A stretch of 64,000 bases of DNA from Streptomyces sp. NBC_01445 (GCF_035918235.1 NZ_CP109485.1:1364001-1428000); one strand, 5' to 3'. Numbered from the stretch's first letter, positions 8,118-16,739 are shown. A program made the numbers and translations. Notes: generated by a model from the letters alone, not told the origin.

Positions 8118-9224
8118 ATGAATGTGGTGCGTGGTCGATCCCCAGAACTTCCCCGCCGCCCCTGCACCGGTCCGGCCGTGTGGCGGGGCCGGGATCTCGC
8201 AGCCTCCCGCGCCTGGGCGCTGCACCTGTCACCGGCCCGGCTCGACGAGCTGGACACGGCCCTGCGGACGGTGCGCGCCCGGGGCACGCCTGTGTTGAAG
8301 GTGACGGCCGGCGACTTCCCGCTGCCGACCCTGGCGGGCGAGCTGCGCAGTGCGGCCGACGAGTTGGAGAACGGCCGGGGCTTCGTGCTGGTACGAGGCA
8401 TCCCGGTGGAGCGGTACAGCGAGGAGGCGGCCGGTGTCCTCCTGTGGGGTGTGGGACAGCACCTCGGCATCCCTGTGTCGCAGGACGCGACCGGTCACAT
8501 GCTCAGGCATCTGCGGGACGCGCCCGACGCACGGGCCGCCCTGTCGCCGCGCACCGAAGCGGCCGACGCGCTCGCGCTGCTGTGCCTGCGGGCGGACGGT
8601 TCCAGCGGGCGTACGACACTCGCCGGCTCGGCGGCGGTGCACAATGCCGTGCTGGCTCGCCGGCCCGAGCTCCTGGACGGCCTGAGCCGTACACACTTCC
8701 TCGACCGCCGCGGAGAACAGCTCCCGGGCCAACTCCCCTGGCAGGCCCTGCCGCTCGCCCACCGGGACGGGGAGAGGCTCAGCCTGCGCTACGACCGCGG
8801 CCGCCTGGAGTCGGCGCAGCGGTTTCCCGAGGTACCGCGCCTGGGTCCGGCCGATCGGGAGCTTTTCGACCTGATGGACGAGGCGGCGTCATCGCCGGAG
8901 CTGCGCCTCGACATCGACCTCGCCCCCGGTGACCTGCTGCTGCTCAACAATCACGCGGTACTGCACGCCTGCGCACCGCACGACGAGGACGGGCCGCAGC
9001 GCGAACAGCCGTGGCACCTGTTGCAGTTGTGGCTGACGCCTCATCAATCACGCGCCCTGCCAGCGGAGTTCTGGGGCGATGAGCACTCCGACACCGGCGG
9101 GCGCGGTGGGGTCACGCCTCGCGATGTGATCACCCCGCACACCCCGCACACCCCGACGAAAGGTAAGCAGCCACATGTCCGACCTCTGCGCACTCCTGGC
9201 GCGTTCGGCCCGGTCCCACGCTGA
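8118..9224 (+). CDS. TauD/TfdA-like protein with degenerate iron site
   Basis: A 368-aa member of the actinobacterial clavaminate-synthase/TauD fold. The scaffold is clear: GRGFVLVRGIP, ALALLCLRA, the SAAVHNAVLARRPELL helix and the distal block LLLLNNHAVLHACAPH. Where relatives have a His-x-Asp before ALLCL, this protein reads SPRTEAADALALLCL, so both metal ligands are replaced (His to Arg, Asp to Glu). It may be inactive or have a new role. ATG 8118 follows GGAGAAAGG. The last 17 codons overlap the downstream ligase, and the tail runs through a CACACCCCG tandem repeat (about 9129-9158), so its C-terminus looks extended. Divergent from the AraC gene. Confidence 0.75.
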   Translation: MNVVRGRSPELPRRPCTGPAVWRGRDLAASRAWALHLSPARLDELDTALRTVRARGTPVLKVTAGDFPLPTLAGELRSAADELENGRGFVLVRGIPVERYSEEAAGVLLWGVGQHLGIPVSQDATGHMLRHLRDAPDARAALSPRTEAADALALLCLRADGSSGRTTLAGSAAVHNAVLARRPELLDGLSRTHFLDRRGEQLPGQLPWQALPLAHRDGERLSLRYDRGRLESAQRFPEVPRLGPADRELFDLMDEAASSPELRLDIDLAPGDLLLLNNHAVLHACAPHDEDGPQREQPWHLLQLWLTPHQSRALPAEFWGDEHSDTGGRGGVTPRDVITPHTPHTPTKGKQPHVRPLRTPGAFGPVPR

Positions 9225-10677
9225 CCGGACCGCCGTCCGTCAGGGCAGCAGCGTCCTCACGTACGGGGAACTCGACGACCTGACCGCCCGGTTCGCGGCC
9301 CTGTTGCGGACCAGGGGCGTGCGCGCGGGCGACCGGGTGGCGATGGTCCTGCCCAACGTCGTGCACTTTCCCGTCGTGTACTACGGCATCCTGCGCGCGG
9401 GCGCCGTCGTGGTCCCGATGAATCCGCTGCTGAAGTCGGACGAGATGGCGTTCGTGCTGCAGGACTGTGCGGTCCGGTTCGTGGTGGCCGCACCTGCCGC
9501 CTCCGGCGAGGCCGTTCCGGCGGCGGCGACGGCCGGCGCGGAGTGCCTGGTCGCGGACCCCGTCGCCCTCGACGCACAGCTGCTCCTGGCCGTGCCGATG
9601 ACCGGAGCGGCCGTGAACGCCGACGACGACACCGCGGTGATCCTCTACACCTCCGGCACGACGGGGACGCCCAAGGGTGCCGAGCTGACGCACCGCAATC
9701 TGGTGAGCAACGCGCTGACAGCGGCCCGGACGTTGCTGTGCGTGGGACCGGACGACGTCCTGTTCGGCGGGCTCCCGCTGTTCCACGCCTTCGGGCAGAC
9801 CTGCGCCATGAACACCGCGGTCGCGGCGGGCGCCTGCCTGACCCTCCTGCCTCGCTTCGACGCGGCGGCGGCTCTGGAGATACTTCGCCGCGACGAGGCG
9901 ACCGTCTTCCTGGGCGTGCCCACGATGTACACCGCGCTGCTCCAGACCGGCATCGGGCCGGCCCTGCCCCGGCTGCGCCTTGCCGTCTCGGGCGGCGCCT
10001 CGCTGCCCGTCGAACTGCTGCACGCCGCCGAGCGAGACCTGGGGGTCACGGTGCTGGAGGGCTACGGTCTGTCGGAGACGTCACCGGTGGCCTGCTTCAA
10101 CCCGCCGGACCGGCCCCGTAAGCCGGGTTCCATCGGGCTTCCCGTGCGAGGGGTCGAGTTGCGGCTCGTCGGGGATGACGGCCGCGTGGTCGGCCCCGGC
10201 GCGGTCGGCGAGCTGGCGATCCGGGGCGAGAACGTGATGAAGGGGTACTGGAACCGGCGGGACGCCACCGCGGGGGCATTCCAGGAGGGCTGGTTCCACA
10301 GCGGCGATCTCGCCCGCGTCGACGAGGACGGCTACTACTTCATCGTCGACCGCAAGAAGGACCTCGTCATTCGCGGCGGGTACAACGTCTATCCGCGCGA
10401 GATCGAGGAGGTCCTGTACCGGCACCCGGACGTCGCGGAGGCGGCTGTGATCGGTGTGCCCGATCCGGCGCGCGGCGAGGAGGTGGCGGCCGTGGTGGTG
10501 CTCCGGCCCGGCGCAGGCACCACGACGGACGAGCTGCGCGACTACGTACGGCAGCGGGTGGCGGCCTACAAGTACCCGCGGATCGTGAGATTCGTCGACG
10601 CGCTGCCCAAGGGGGCGACCGGCAAGATCCTCAAGCGGAACATCGTGCTCGCCCCGCCGGCACCTTCGGGAGCCTGA
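9175..10677 (+). CDS. Acyl-CoA synthetase (AMP-dependent, long-chain type)
   Basis: A 500-aa ANL-superfamily ligase that adenylates a carboxylic acid and transfers it to CoA. All core motifs are present: YTSGTTGTPKGAELTHRN near 160, GYGLSETSP near 296, GWFHSGDLARVDEDGYYF near 366, the hinge DRKKDLVIRGGYNVYPREIE, and the catalytic lysine in KGATGKILKR near the C-terminus. It starts inside the 3' end of the TauD-like gene (50-base overlap), so the two are cotranscribed. It may prime the acid substrate of this island; medium/long-chain or aryl acid specificity cannot be decided. Confidence 0.92.
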   Translation: MSDLCALLARSARSHADRTAVRQGSSVLTYGELDDLTARFAALLRTRGVRAGDRVAMVLPNVVHFPVVYYGILRAGAVVVPMNPLLKSDEMAFVLQDCAVRFVVAAPAASGEAVPAAATAGAECLVADPVALDAQLLLAVPMTGAAVNADDDTAVILYTSGTTGTPKGAELTHRNLVSNALTAARTLLCVGPDDVLFGGLPLFHAFGQTCAMNTAVAAGACLTLLPRFDAAAALEILRRDEATVFLGVPTMYTALLQTGIGPALPRLRLAVSGGASLPVELLHAAERDLGVTVLEGYGLSETSPVACFNPPDRPRKPGSIGLPVRGVELRLVGDDGRVVGPGAVGELAIRGENVMKGYWNRRDATAGAFQEGWFHSGDLARVDEDGYYFIVDRKKDLVIRGGYNVYPREIEEVLYRHPDVAEAAVIGVPDPARGEEVAAVVVLRPGAGTTTDELRDYVRQRVAAYKYPRIVRFVDALPKGATGKILKRNIVLAPPAPSGA

Positions 10678-10833
10678 TCCGGCGACGCACTCGAATCCGG
10701 CCGGAACGGCCCTCTGCGCGACACGCCATCCCTCAAATGGGTAACCAACCCCGCACGGGTGATGCGAAAAGGAGATGACGGCACCACCGCCGGAGGCCAC
10801 CTGCCGCGTTCCCCGCGTTCGAACTTTCGAGCG

Positions 10834-10877
10834 ACAGATCGCCCCCTCAACACCGTTACGAGTCACAGATCGCCCCC
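10834..10877. repeat. 13-bp direct repeat upstream of leader ORF/ABC exporter
   Basis: ACAGATCGCCCCC occurs at 10834-10846 and again at 10865-10877, exactly 31 bases (about three helical turns) apart. It lies 42-85 bases before the 14-codon leader ORF. Same-face spacing suggests a regulator binding site. No gene occupies 10678-10918. Confidence 0.5.
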
Positions 10878-10918
10878 GTTCTCCGAGCATCTGTCCGATC
10901 GCCGGCGTAGGAGGTCAC

Positions 10919-10963
10919 ATGGAGCAGCATCGGGTGTCGAGCGGAACGGGGGCAGGTGGATGA
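10919..10963 (+). CDS. Possible 14-aa leader peptide coupled to ABC exporter
   Basis: ATG at 10919 is preceded by AGGAGGT (10909-10915), by far the best ribosome-binding site in this stretch. The frame encodes MEQHRVSSGTGAGG and stops at a TGA that overlaps the exporter ATG as ATGA. The arrangement suits a translated leader that loads ribosomes onto the exporter gene. No Cys, no leader/core peptide pattern and no run of one amino acid, so neither a modified-peptide precursor nor a classical attenuator is evident. Confidence 0.45.
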   Translation: MEQHRVSSGTGAGG

Positions 10964-12942
10964 GGCTGTTGCGCCGTCCGGAGCCGGGGGCTCCCGTTGT
11001 CTCGGCCAGTGAGAGGGAGTTGTTCGGCGGGCCGTTGCGCTACGACGCGGGCTGGAGCAAGCACGAGTACGCCCGCCTCGACCTCACGCTGTGGAGTGCG
11101 CTGAGGTCCCTGCCGCATCTTGTGTTGCAGACCGTCCGACTTGCCTGGCACACGGACCGACGCTCACTGATCACCGTAGGAGTGACGGAAGTGGGCCAAG
11201 GCATCGCGGCCGCACTCAAGTTGCTGGCCGTGAACGCCGCCTTGCACGCCGTCGTCGCCACCGGCACCGACGTGCGAGGTCTGCGCGACGCCCTGCCCGC
11301 CGTGGTGATGACCGCCGTCGTCCTGGCCGCCAACGCGCTGCTCGCCTCCCGGTCCACCGCGGCAGCCGGGAGCCTGGAGCCCAAGGTCGAACGCGCCGCG
11401 TCCGAGCAGTACTTGGCGGCATGCCAGCGGGTCGAGATGTCGGCGATCGAGGACGGCACGTTCCGCGAGTTGATCGACCGGGCCCAGTACGGGGCCAACG
11501 AAGCCCGCCACATGATCGGTTCCAGCGTCGCGGCGATCAACAGCGTGCTGGCGCTGATCGCCGCGGGCGGTGTGCTGTCCGTGCTCAATCCGGCCCTGCT
11601 GCCCATGCTGTTCCTGATCGTCGCGCCGCGCGGCTGGGGTGTGATGCGCGTGGCCCAGCAGCGCTACTTCTCGACGATGACCTGGATCGAACACCTGCGG
11701 GCCAGCCGGGTGTTGTCCAATCTCCTCACCTCGGTGACCGCGGCCCTGGAGGTGCGAGTGCACCACGTGGGCGCCTTCCTGCTGCGCCACTACCGGATCA
11801 TGGCGCACACGGCCGAGAGCGAACAGGCGCGATTGGCCAAGGACAAGGCCCGTACCGAACTGGCCGCGTCCGCGCTGTCCGGGCTCGGATACGCGCTCAC
11901 CTTCACGGTGATGATCGGGCTGTGCCTGACCGGCCGCATGAGCGTCGCCGTCCTCGGCACGGCGATCATGGCCATCAACGCGGGCTCCGCCGGCATCGGT
12001 GCGCTCGTGAACACCATGAGCCAGCTGCACGAGCAGTCCCTGTACGTGCATGACCTCACCGACTTCCTGAAGAAGGCCGAGGACCTGGCGATCCCCGAGG
12101 GCGGCCTCGCCCTCCCCGCTCGCCCGCGGTCCATCCGCCTCGACAATGTCTCCTTCCGCTACCCCGGCCGGGACGAACCGGCCATCGACAGCGTCTCCTT
12201 CAGCATCGAACTCGGCAGCGTCATCGCCCTCGTGGGCCCCAACGGCTCCGGCAAGTCGACCCTCGTGCGCCTGCTGTCCGGCCTGCACTTACCCGGGGAG
12301 GGCCATATCCACTGGGACGACGTGGACATCTCCGAAGCCGACCGCCGGCAGCTCTTCGGCCACGTCAGCCTGCTCACCCAGACCTTCGAGCGCTGGCCCT
12401 TCACCGCCGCGGCCAACATCCGCATCGGCCAGCCGGACCGCGACGTCACCGACGAAGACCTGCGCACCTCCGCCGCGTACGCCGGAGCGGACCGCGACAT
12501 CGCCGGACTCCCCCACGGCATGAACACCCTGCTGGGCAAGAACTTCCGCGGCGCCAGTGACCTGAGCGGCGGACAGTGGCAGAAGATCGGCCTGGCCCGC
12601 GCCCACTTCCGCGACGCCTGCCTGGTCATCGTCGACGAGCCGACATCCGCCCTGGACCCGGACGCGGAGCAGCGCGCCTTCGACCAGATCCTCGGCCTCG
12701 CGGGCCCGGACCGCATCATCGTCCTGGTCACCCACCGCATGGCCGCGGTGCGCCGCGTCGATCGCATCTTCGTGCTGGACGAGGGCCGGCTGATCGAGGA
12801 GGGCAGTCACGCCGAGCTGTTCGCCGCCGAACCAGCCAGCCGCTACGCACAGATGTACCGCCTGCAGGCCGACCAGTACGAACACGCACGCCCCGTCCAG
12901 CTCCCCGGTCCCACCCGGCCGCCCGCGTCCGAGCCCGCGTGA
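10960..12942 (+). CDS. ABC exporter, fused membrane and ATPase domains, TTA codon
   Basis: A 660-aa half-transporter. About six hydrophobic segments cover residues 60-330. The nucleotide-binding domain follows with Walker A GPNGSGKST, the ABC signature LSGGQWQK, Walker B CLVIVDEPTSALD and the H-loop VTHR. Two copies should dimerise and export lipids, peptides or drugs. ATG 10960 is preceded by AGGTGG and overlaps the leader ORF stop; the region upstream in frame has no family-like sequence. Codon 444 is TTA (12289-12291), read by the bldA tRNA in Streptomyces, so full-length protein is expected mainly late in growth or during development. The cargo is unknown. Confidence 0.88.
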   Translation: MRLLRRPEPGAPVVSASERELFGGPLRYDAGWSKHEYARLDLTLWSALRSLPHLVLQTVRLAWHTDRRSLITVGVTEVGQGIAAALKLLAVNAALHAVVATGTDVRGLRDALPAVVMTAVVLAANALLASRSTAAAGSLEPKVERAASEQYLAACQRVEMSAIEDGTFRELIDRAQYGANEARHMIGSSVAAINSVLALIAAGGVLSVLNPALLPMLFLIVAPRGWGVMRVAQQRYFSTMTWIEHLRASRVLSNLLTSVTAALEVRVHHVGAFLLRHYRIMAHTAESEQARLAKDKARTELAASALSGLGYALTFTVMIGLCLTGRMSVAVLGTAIMAINAGSAGIGALVNTMSQLHEQSLYVHDLTDFLKKAEDLAIPEGGLALPARPRSIRLDNVSFRYPGRDEPAIDSVSFSIELGSVIALVGPNGSGKSTLVRLLSGLHLPGEGHIHWDDVDISEADRRQLFGHVSLLTQTFERWPFTAAANIRIGQPDRDVTDEDLRTSAAYAGADRDIAGLPHGMNTLLGKNFRGASDLSGGQWQKIGLARAHFRDACLVIVDEPTSALDPDAEQRAFDQILGLAGPDRIIVLVTHRMAAVRRVDRIFVLDEGRLIEEGSHAELFAAEPASRYAQMYRLQADQYEHARPVQLPGPTRPPASEPA

Positions 12943-12986
12943 CCTACGGGCGACCGGTCCGACGCGGCCGGAGTTTCCCCACGGGG

Positions 12987-13913
12987 TCAGCGGCTCACGG
13001 CGGTTTCGCGGTCGATGCGCGACAGCTTCTCGGGGTTGCGCACGGCGTAGAGCCCGGTGATGAGGCCGTTGTCGATGTGCACCGCCATGACGGTGTCGAT
13101 GTCGCCGCCGCGCCGCAGAACGAGAGCCGGGTATCCATTGACGTGTGCCGGCCCGAGGGACATCTCGGCGTCGATCCTGCCCAGTACCTGGGCCACCTCG
13201 TCGGCGCCCACGACGGGCACCAGCGCGGCCCGCACGACTCCGCCGCCGTCGGTCAGCAGCACGACGTCCGGCGCGATCATGTCGAGCAGGGTCTTGAGGT
13301 CGCCCGTCTCGATCGCCTGCTGGAAGGCGGCGAGCGCACCACGCGTATCGGCCGGGGAGATGACCTCGCGCGGCCGGCGTGCCGCCACGTGGGCCCGTGC
13401 CCGGTGTGCGATCTGGCGGACCGCGGCCGGGCTCTTGTCGACGGCTTCCGCGATCTCGTCGTATCCCAGATCGAACACCTCGCGCAGCACGAACACCGCG
13501 CGTTCGGTCGGCGCGAGTGTCTCCAGTACCAGCAGCATCGCCATCGAGACGCTGTCGGCCAGCTCGACGTCCTCCGCCACGTCCGGCGCGGTGAGCAGCG
13601 GCTCGGGCAGCCAGGGTCCGACGTAGGACTCCTTACGGCGGCGGAGCGTACGCAGTCGGCTCAGCGCCTGGCGCGTGGTGATGCGGACCAGGTAGGCCCG
13701 GTGGTCCCGCACCGTGTCGAGGTCCACGTCCGCCCAGCGCAGCCACGTCTCCTGCAGGGCGTCCTCCGCGTCGGCCGCCGAGCCGAGCATCTCGTAGGCG
13801 ACGGTGAACAGCAGATTGCGATGGGCGACGAACGCCTGGGTGGCGGTGTCCGTGCGGCTGTCGCGAGCGTGGGCGTCGGCCGTGTCGGTGCATCGCTCGG
13901 TGGGCTCGCTCAT
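12987..13913 (-). CDS. ECF41-group sigma factor (SigJ-like) with SnoaL extension
   Basis: A 308-aa extracytoplasmic-function sigma factor. Region 2 spans about residues 25-95 (TVAYEMLGSAADAEDALQE) and region 4 about 135-190 (LREVFDLGYDEIAEAVDKS). A fused C-terminal SnoaL-like domain of about 100 aa follows. Three ECF41 hallmarks are present: WLPEP in the linker, DGGG in the SnoaL domain and NPEKL (usually NPDKL) near the end. In this group the extension replaces an anti-sigma factor. The gene is divergent from an AhpD-like gene, the classic ECF41 partner, and has a consensus ECF41 promoter 43 bases upstream, so autoregulation is likely. Confidence 0.93.
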   Translation of the reverse strand: MSEPTERCTDTADAHARDSRTDTATQAFVAHRNLLFTVAYEMLGSAADAEDALQETWLRWADVDLDTVRDHRAYLVRITTRQALSRLRTLRRRKESYVGPWLPEPLLTAPDVAEDVELADSVSMAMLLVLETLAPTERAVFVLREVFDLGYDEIAEAVDKSPAAVRQIAHRARAHVAARRPREVISPADTRGALAAFQQAIETGDLKTLLDMIAPDVVLLTDGGGVVRAALVPVVGADEVAQVLGRIDAEMSLGPAHVNGYPALVLRRGGDIDTVMAVHIDNGLITGLYAVRNPEKLSRIDRETAVSR

Positions 13914-13955
13914 TGCCGGCTCCTGTCTGTTCTCTCACGACCGTGTCACGCACAA

Positions 13956-13982
13956 GACGCCGCCCCTCCCCGTCTTGTGACA
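13956..13982 (-). promoter_or_regulatory. ECF41-type promoter of the sigma gene
   Basis: Read on the minus strand: TGTCACA (13982-13976), a 16-base spacer, then CGTC (13959-13956). This matches the TGTCACA-N16-CGTC consensus known for ECF41 sigma factors at every specified position, and lies just upstream of the sigma gene start. Confidence 0.8.
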
Positions 13983-14016
13983 CCCGAGACCGGTGGTCTA
14001 CGTCACATCGCCGCGC

Positions 14017-14043
14017 TGTCACAGGATCCGGTCGGGCGGCATC
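14017..14043 (+). promoter_or_regulatory. ECF41-type promoter of the AhpD-like gene
   Basis: TGTCACA at 14017-14023, a 16-base spacer, then CATC at 14040-14043, one mismatch from the ECF41 consensus. It points at the AhpD-like gene, whose ATG lies 69 bases downstream. Confidence 0.6.
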
Positions 14044-14111
14044 TCGTGTTTGTCAGGCTGCCGCGCGAACGATGCGCACGGCATGCGATGCACGACTGAG
14101 GAGACACCGTC

Positions 14112-14597
14112 ATGGAACTCCGTATGAACCTTTTCGGCAACGAGATCGGTACCAAGATCGGCAAGCGGATCTACGCCGTCAGCCAGGTGATCCAGGAATC
14201 GCCGCTGCCGAAGACCATCCAGGAGCTGGTACAGCTGCGCGCCAGCCAGATCAACGGCTGCGGTTTCTGCGTCGACATCCACGGCAAGGACGCCGCGGCC
14301 GGCGGCGAGACCCATGTCCGCCTGAACCTGGTCGCGGCCTGGCGCCACTCCACCGTGTTCACCGAGGCCGAGCGGGCCGCGCTGGCGCTCACCGAGGAGG
14401 GCACGCGCATCGCCGACAACGGCCGTGGTGTGTCCGACGAGACGTGGGCCCAGGTCCGCAAGCACTATGACGAGGACCAGGCCATCGCGCTGGTCTCACT
14501 GATCGCGATGATCAACGCGACCAACCGGCTCGGCGTGATCCTGAACAACCAGGGCGGCTCCTACGAGCCGGGCAGCCTCGCCACCATCGCGACCTGA
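14112..14597 (+). CDS. Carboxymuconolactone decarboxylase/AhpD-like protein
   Basis: A 161-aa AhpD-fold protein. The redox pair C-x-x-C with the following His is visible in NGCGFCVDIHGKD around residues 52-60, giving alkylhydroperoxidase-type chemistry rather than lactone decarboxylation. The LPKTIQELVQLRASQ helix before it and the LTEAERAAL-like block after it are standard. It faces the ECF41 sigma gene across two ECF41-type promoters; in that group the neighbouring COE gene (carboxymuconolactone decarboxylase, oxidoreductase or epimerase) is the main regulon member. A role in peroxide or redox stress is likely; the physiological substrate is unknown. Confidence 0.92.
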   Translation: MELRMNLFGNEIGTKIGKRIYAVSQVIQESPLPKTIQELVQLRASQINGCGFCVDIHGKDAAAGGETHVRLNLVAAWRHSTVFTEAERAALALTEEGTRIADNGRGVSDETWAQVRKHYDEDQAIALVSLIAMINATNRLGVILNNQGGSYEPGSLATIAT

Positions 14598-14614
14598 TCG
14601 GCAGGTGCGTCTGG

Positions 14615-14644
14615 GCCGGTCCTGGATCCTTCGATCCGGGCCGG
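14615..14644. terminator. Bidirectional hairpin between AhpD-like and DUF2238 genes
   Basis: GCCGG..CC.GGATC pairs with GATCC.GG..CCGGC around a CTTC tetraloop, with one bulge. It lies between two convergent genes. Confidence 0.6.
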
Positions 14645-14694
14645 CTCAGGTGTGTCTCAAGCGCGCTTCACGGCGCTGAAGTGGCGCTCCGACG

Positions 14695-15351
14695 TCAGAC
14701 GGCCAGGCGGTTCAGCCGGCGGTCGTGCCACTTGCTGAGCAGCAGCAGCGAGACCGTGGCGCCGATCAGCGCGCAGAACATGTCCCATTGGGTGTCCCAC
14801 GCATCGCCCTGCGTGGCCAGGAAGGCGTCCGCCGCCTGCCCGCCGACGACGGCCGCCGCCCACTCGAACATCTCGAAGACCGCGCTGAACGCCAGGCACG
14901 CGCAGACCGTCAGCGGTGCCAGCCATCGGCTGCCGCGCAGCGGAGACGTGCGGATCAGCAACTCCCGTACCAGGATGGCCGGTACGAAGCCCTGCATCAG
15001 GTGTCCGAACCGGTCGTACGGATTCCGGGACAGCCCCAGTCCGTCCTGCACCCATTCGCCCAACGGCACCTGGGCGTACGTGTAGTGCCCGCCCAGCGCG
15101 AGCACCAGCGCGTGCGCCGCGAGCAGACAGCACAGCAGCCCCGACAGCTGAAAGCGTCGCCAGGTCAGGACGACCAGCGGCAGTCCGATCAGTACCCACA
15201 CCACTTCCAGCAGCCAGGTCGTGCGGTCGTGCGGTGCCCAGGCGGAGAGGGCGACCCCCGCGACCACGACGGTGACGCAGACACGGGGCAGCACCGGCGA
15301 CGGGGCCGGAGTGTTCGCCGCCCGGCGACGGGCAGCTGCGATCAGGGACAT
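14695..15351 (-). CDS. DUF2238 (YjdF-like) integral membrane protein
   Basis: A 218-aa polytopic protein with about six hydrophobic segments. The conserved DUF2238 features are present: HYTYAQVP, RNPYDRFGHLMQGFVPAI, FSAVFEMFEWAAA and the late DAWDTQWDMFCALIGA, rich in His, Asp and Trp at membrane borders. ATG 15351 has AAGGAG eight bases upstream, which decides it over an in-frame ATG ten codons earlier. Function in the family is unknown. Its terminator-side neighbour is convergent, and the region behind it holds only a decayed monooxygenase fragment. Confidence 0.88.
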   Translation of the reverse strand: MSLIAAARRRAANTPAPSPVLPRVCVTVVVAGVALSAWAPHDRTTWLLEVVWVLIGLPLVVLTWRRFQLSGLLCCLLAAHALVLALGGHYTYAQVPLGEWVQDGLGLSRNPYDRFGHLMQGFVPAILVRELLIRTSPLRGSRWLAPLTVCACLAFSAVFEMFEWAAAVVGGQAADAFLATQGDAWDTQWDMFCALIGATVSLLLLSKWHDRRLNRLAV

Positions 15352-15459
15352 CGGGGCACTCCTTCTTCTCGGTCGCCTCATCGTGGCGGCCCGGAAGCCG
15401 GGTGGCCTGAGTACGGCTACTCAACCAGGAGCGGGCGAGTGGCGGTGGTGATCGCGTCG

Positions 15460-15755
15460 GCGGCGACAGCTCCGCCCGGTACTCGGACAGGGCCGCCGCC
15501 GGGTCTACCAGGGGCAAGCGGTGGCCGAGGTATCCGTCGGGGCGTACGACGAACCCGGTCGGGCCGTCGGGGCGGTAGAGCCGGGCGAACTCCCCTGCGG
15601 CGTCGCGGTATCCGGCAACGGCCAGGGGCGAGGTCAGTCGGCTCGACTTCACGGGCGAGGACGGCGACCGTGTCCAGGCCGGTCCCGTCGGCCGTCGGTC
15701 GCAGCCCTTCGGCCCGGACGCTCTCGGCGGCCTCCGCCAGGCCTCGCCGGGCGCC
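15460..15755 (-). pseudogene. C-terminal remnant of an FAD-dependent aromatic monooxygenase
   Basis: No intact gene fills 15352-15927. On the minus strand one frame reads LAEAAESVRAEGLRPT...LDTVAVLARE, and a second frame then reads YRDAAGEFARLY and VVRPDGYLGHR, in the order found at the C-terminal thioredoxin-like domain of PgaE/MhpA-type hydroxylases. At least one frameshift is therefore needed, and the FAD-binding part is missing. The intact monooxygenase at 37972-39393 ends with the matching block LVRPDGYVGWAG. Confidence 0.55.
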
Positions 15756-15927
15756 CGTTCCTCCATGCCCTGCGCGACGGACCGCTGTCCACGTGCTGGG
15801 CGGTCAAGTGGCAGATCTTGGTCGTCGGCCGGCGATTCAGCAGGTCAGAGCGGTGCGACTGGAGCCGTCAGGTGGCGCAATGCTGCCGCAACACCACCGG
15901 AGCCGCGGCGCCGGTACGTTCCCTGCC

Positions 15928-16698
15928 ATGCCAGCCGAACGTATCCCCGCCTCGCTTCCGGTCGCCGCCGCGCGCCGTCGGCGGCTGCGTGCGGACCAGG
16001 CCCGGCAGCTCGCGGATCTGCTGCGCCACCAGATCCTGTCGGGCGGGTTCCCGCGCGGCGTCCTCCCTCTGGAGGACATCATCGCCGCCGACTACCGGGC
16101 CAGCCGCAACACCGTCCGGCAGGCCCTAGACCTGCTGCGCGGCGAGCAGCTCGTGGAGCGCAAGGCCGGCGTCGGCACCGTCGTGGTCTGCGAGAAGTAC
16201 CCGCACGGCCTCGACCGGCTGCAAGGCCTGGCCGAGACCCTGCACGAGCACGGCCGGGTCACCAACGAGGTTCGTACCGTCGGACCCGTCAGCGCTCCCG
16301 GCCCGGTGGCGCGCCGACTCGGTCTGCCCGACCACACCGACGTGCTCTGTATCGAGCGGCTGCGGCGCCTCAACGGGCTGCCGCTCTCCCTGGACCTGTC
16401 GTATCTGCCCATGGATCTGGGCGGCGAGCTGCTCGGCTGCGATCTGGAGAACACCGACGTGTTCCGGCTCCTGGAGACGCTGACCGGCGGCCCGCTGGGG
16501 CATGCCGAGATCACTCTCGAAGCCGTGAACGCCGACGCGCACTCCGCCGCGGTCCTCGAGGCCCCGCGCGGGAGTGCCGTTCTGATGCTGGAGCGACTCA
16601 CTCATCTGCCCGACGAGCGGCCCGTGGACCTGGAGTTCATCCGCTTCCGCGGCGACCGCATCACCATGGGCGGCGTCCTGCGCCGCCACTCAGCCTGA
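15928..16698 (+). CDS. GntR/HutC-family regulator with UTRA domain
   Basis: A 256-aa repressor-type protein. The N-terminal winged helix (residues 20-90) includes LADLLRHQILSGGFPRG and YRASRNTVRQALDLLRGEQLVERKAGVGT. The UTRA ligand-binding domain follows, with LCIERLRRLNGLPLSLDLSYLP. It is the first gene of the operon that continues with the AprB-like ferredoxin after a 41-base gap, so it probably controls this operon in response to its substrate or a phosphorylated or CoA derivative. The likely autoregulatory operator was not found. Confidence 0.9.
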   Translation: MPAERIPASLPVAAARRRRLRADQARQLADLLRHQILSGGFPRGVLPLEDIIAADYRASRNTVRQALDLLRGEQLVERKAGVGTVVVCEKYPHGLDRLQGLAETLHEHGRVTNEVRTVGPVSAPGPVARRLGLPDHTDVLCIERLRRLNGLPLSLDLSYLPMDLGGELLGCDLENTDVFRLLETLTGGPLGHAEITLEAVNADAHSAAVLEAPRGSAVLMLERLTHLPDERPVDLEFIRFRGDRITMGGVLRRHSA

Positions 16699-16739
16699 CC
16701 CACCCCACCTTCCTGCCACCGCCCTCCCTGGAGACAGTC

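Noticed and set aside
10919..10963. 14-aa ORF as a lanthipeptide or other modified-peptide precursor exported by the ABC protein
   Set aside because: No Cys, no leader/core structure and no modifying enzyme nearby; a translated leader is simpler.
13944..13974. A third ECF41-type promoter TGTCACG...CGTC on the plus strand
   Set aside because: The spacer is 20 bases, not 16, and the seventh base mismatches.
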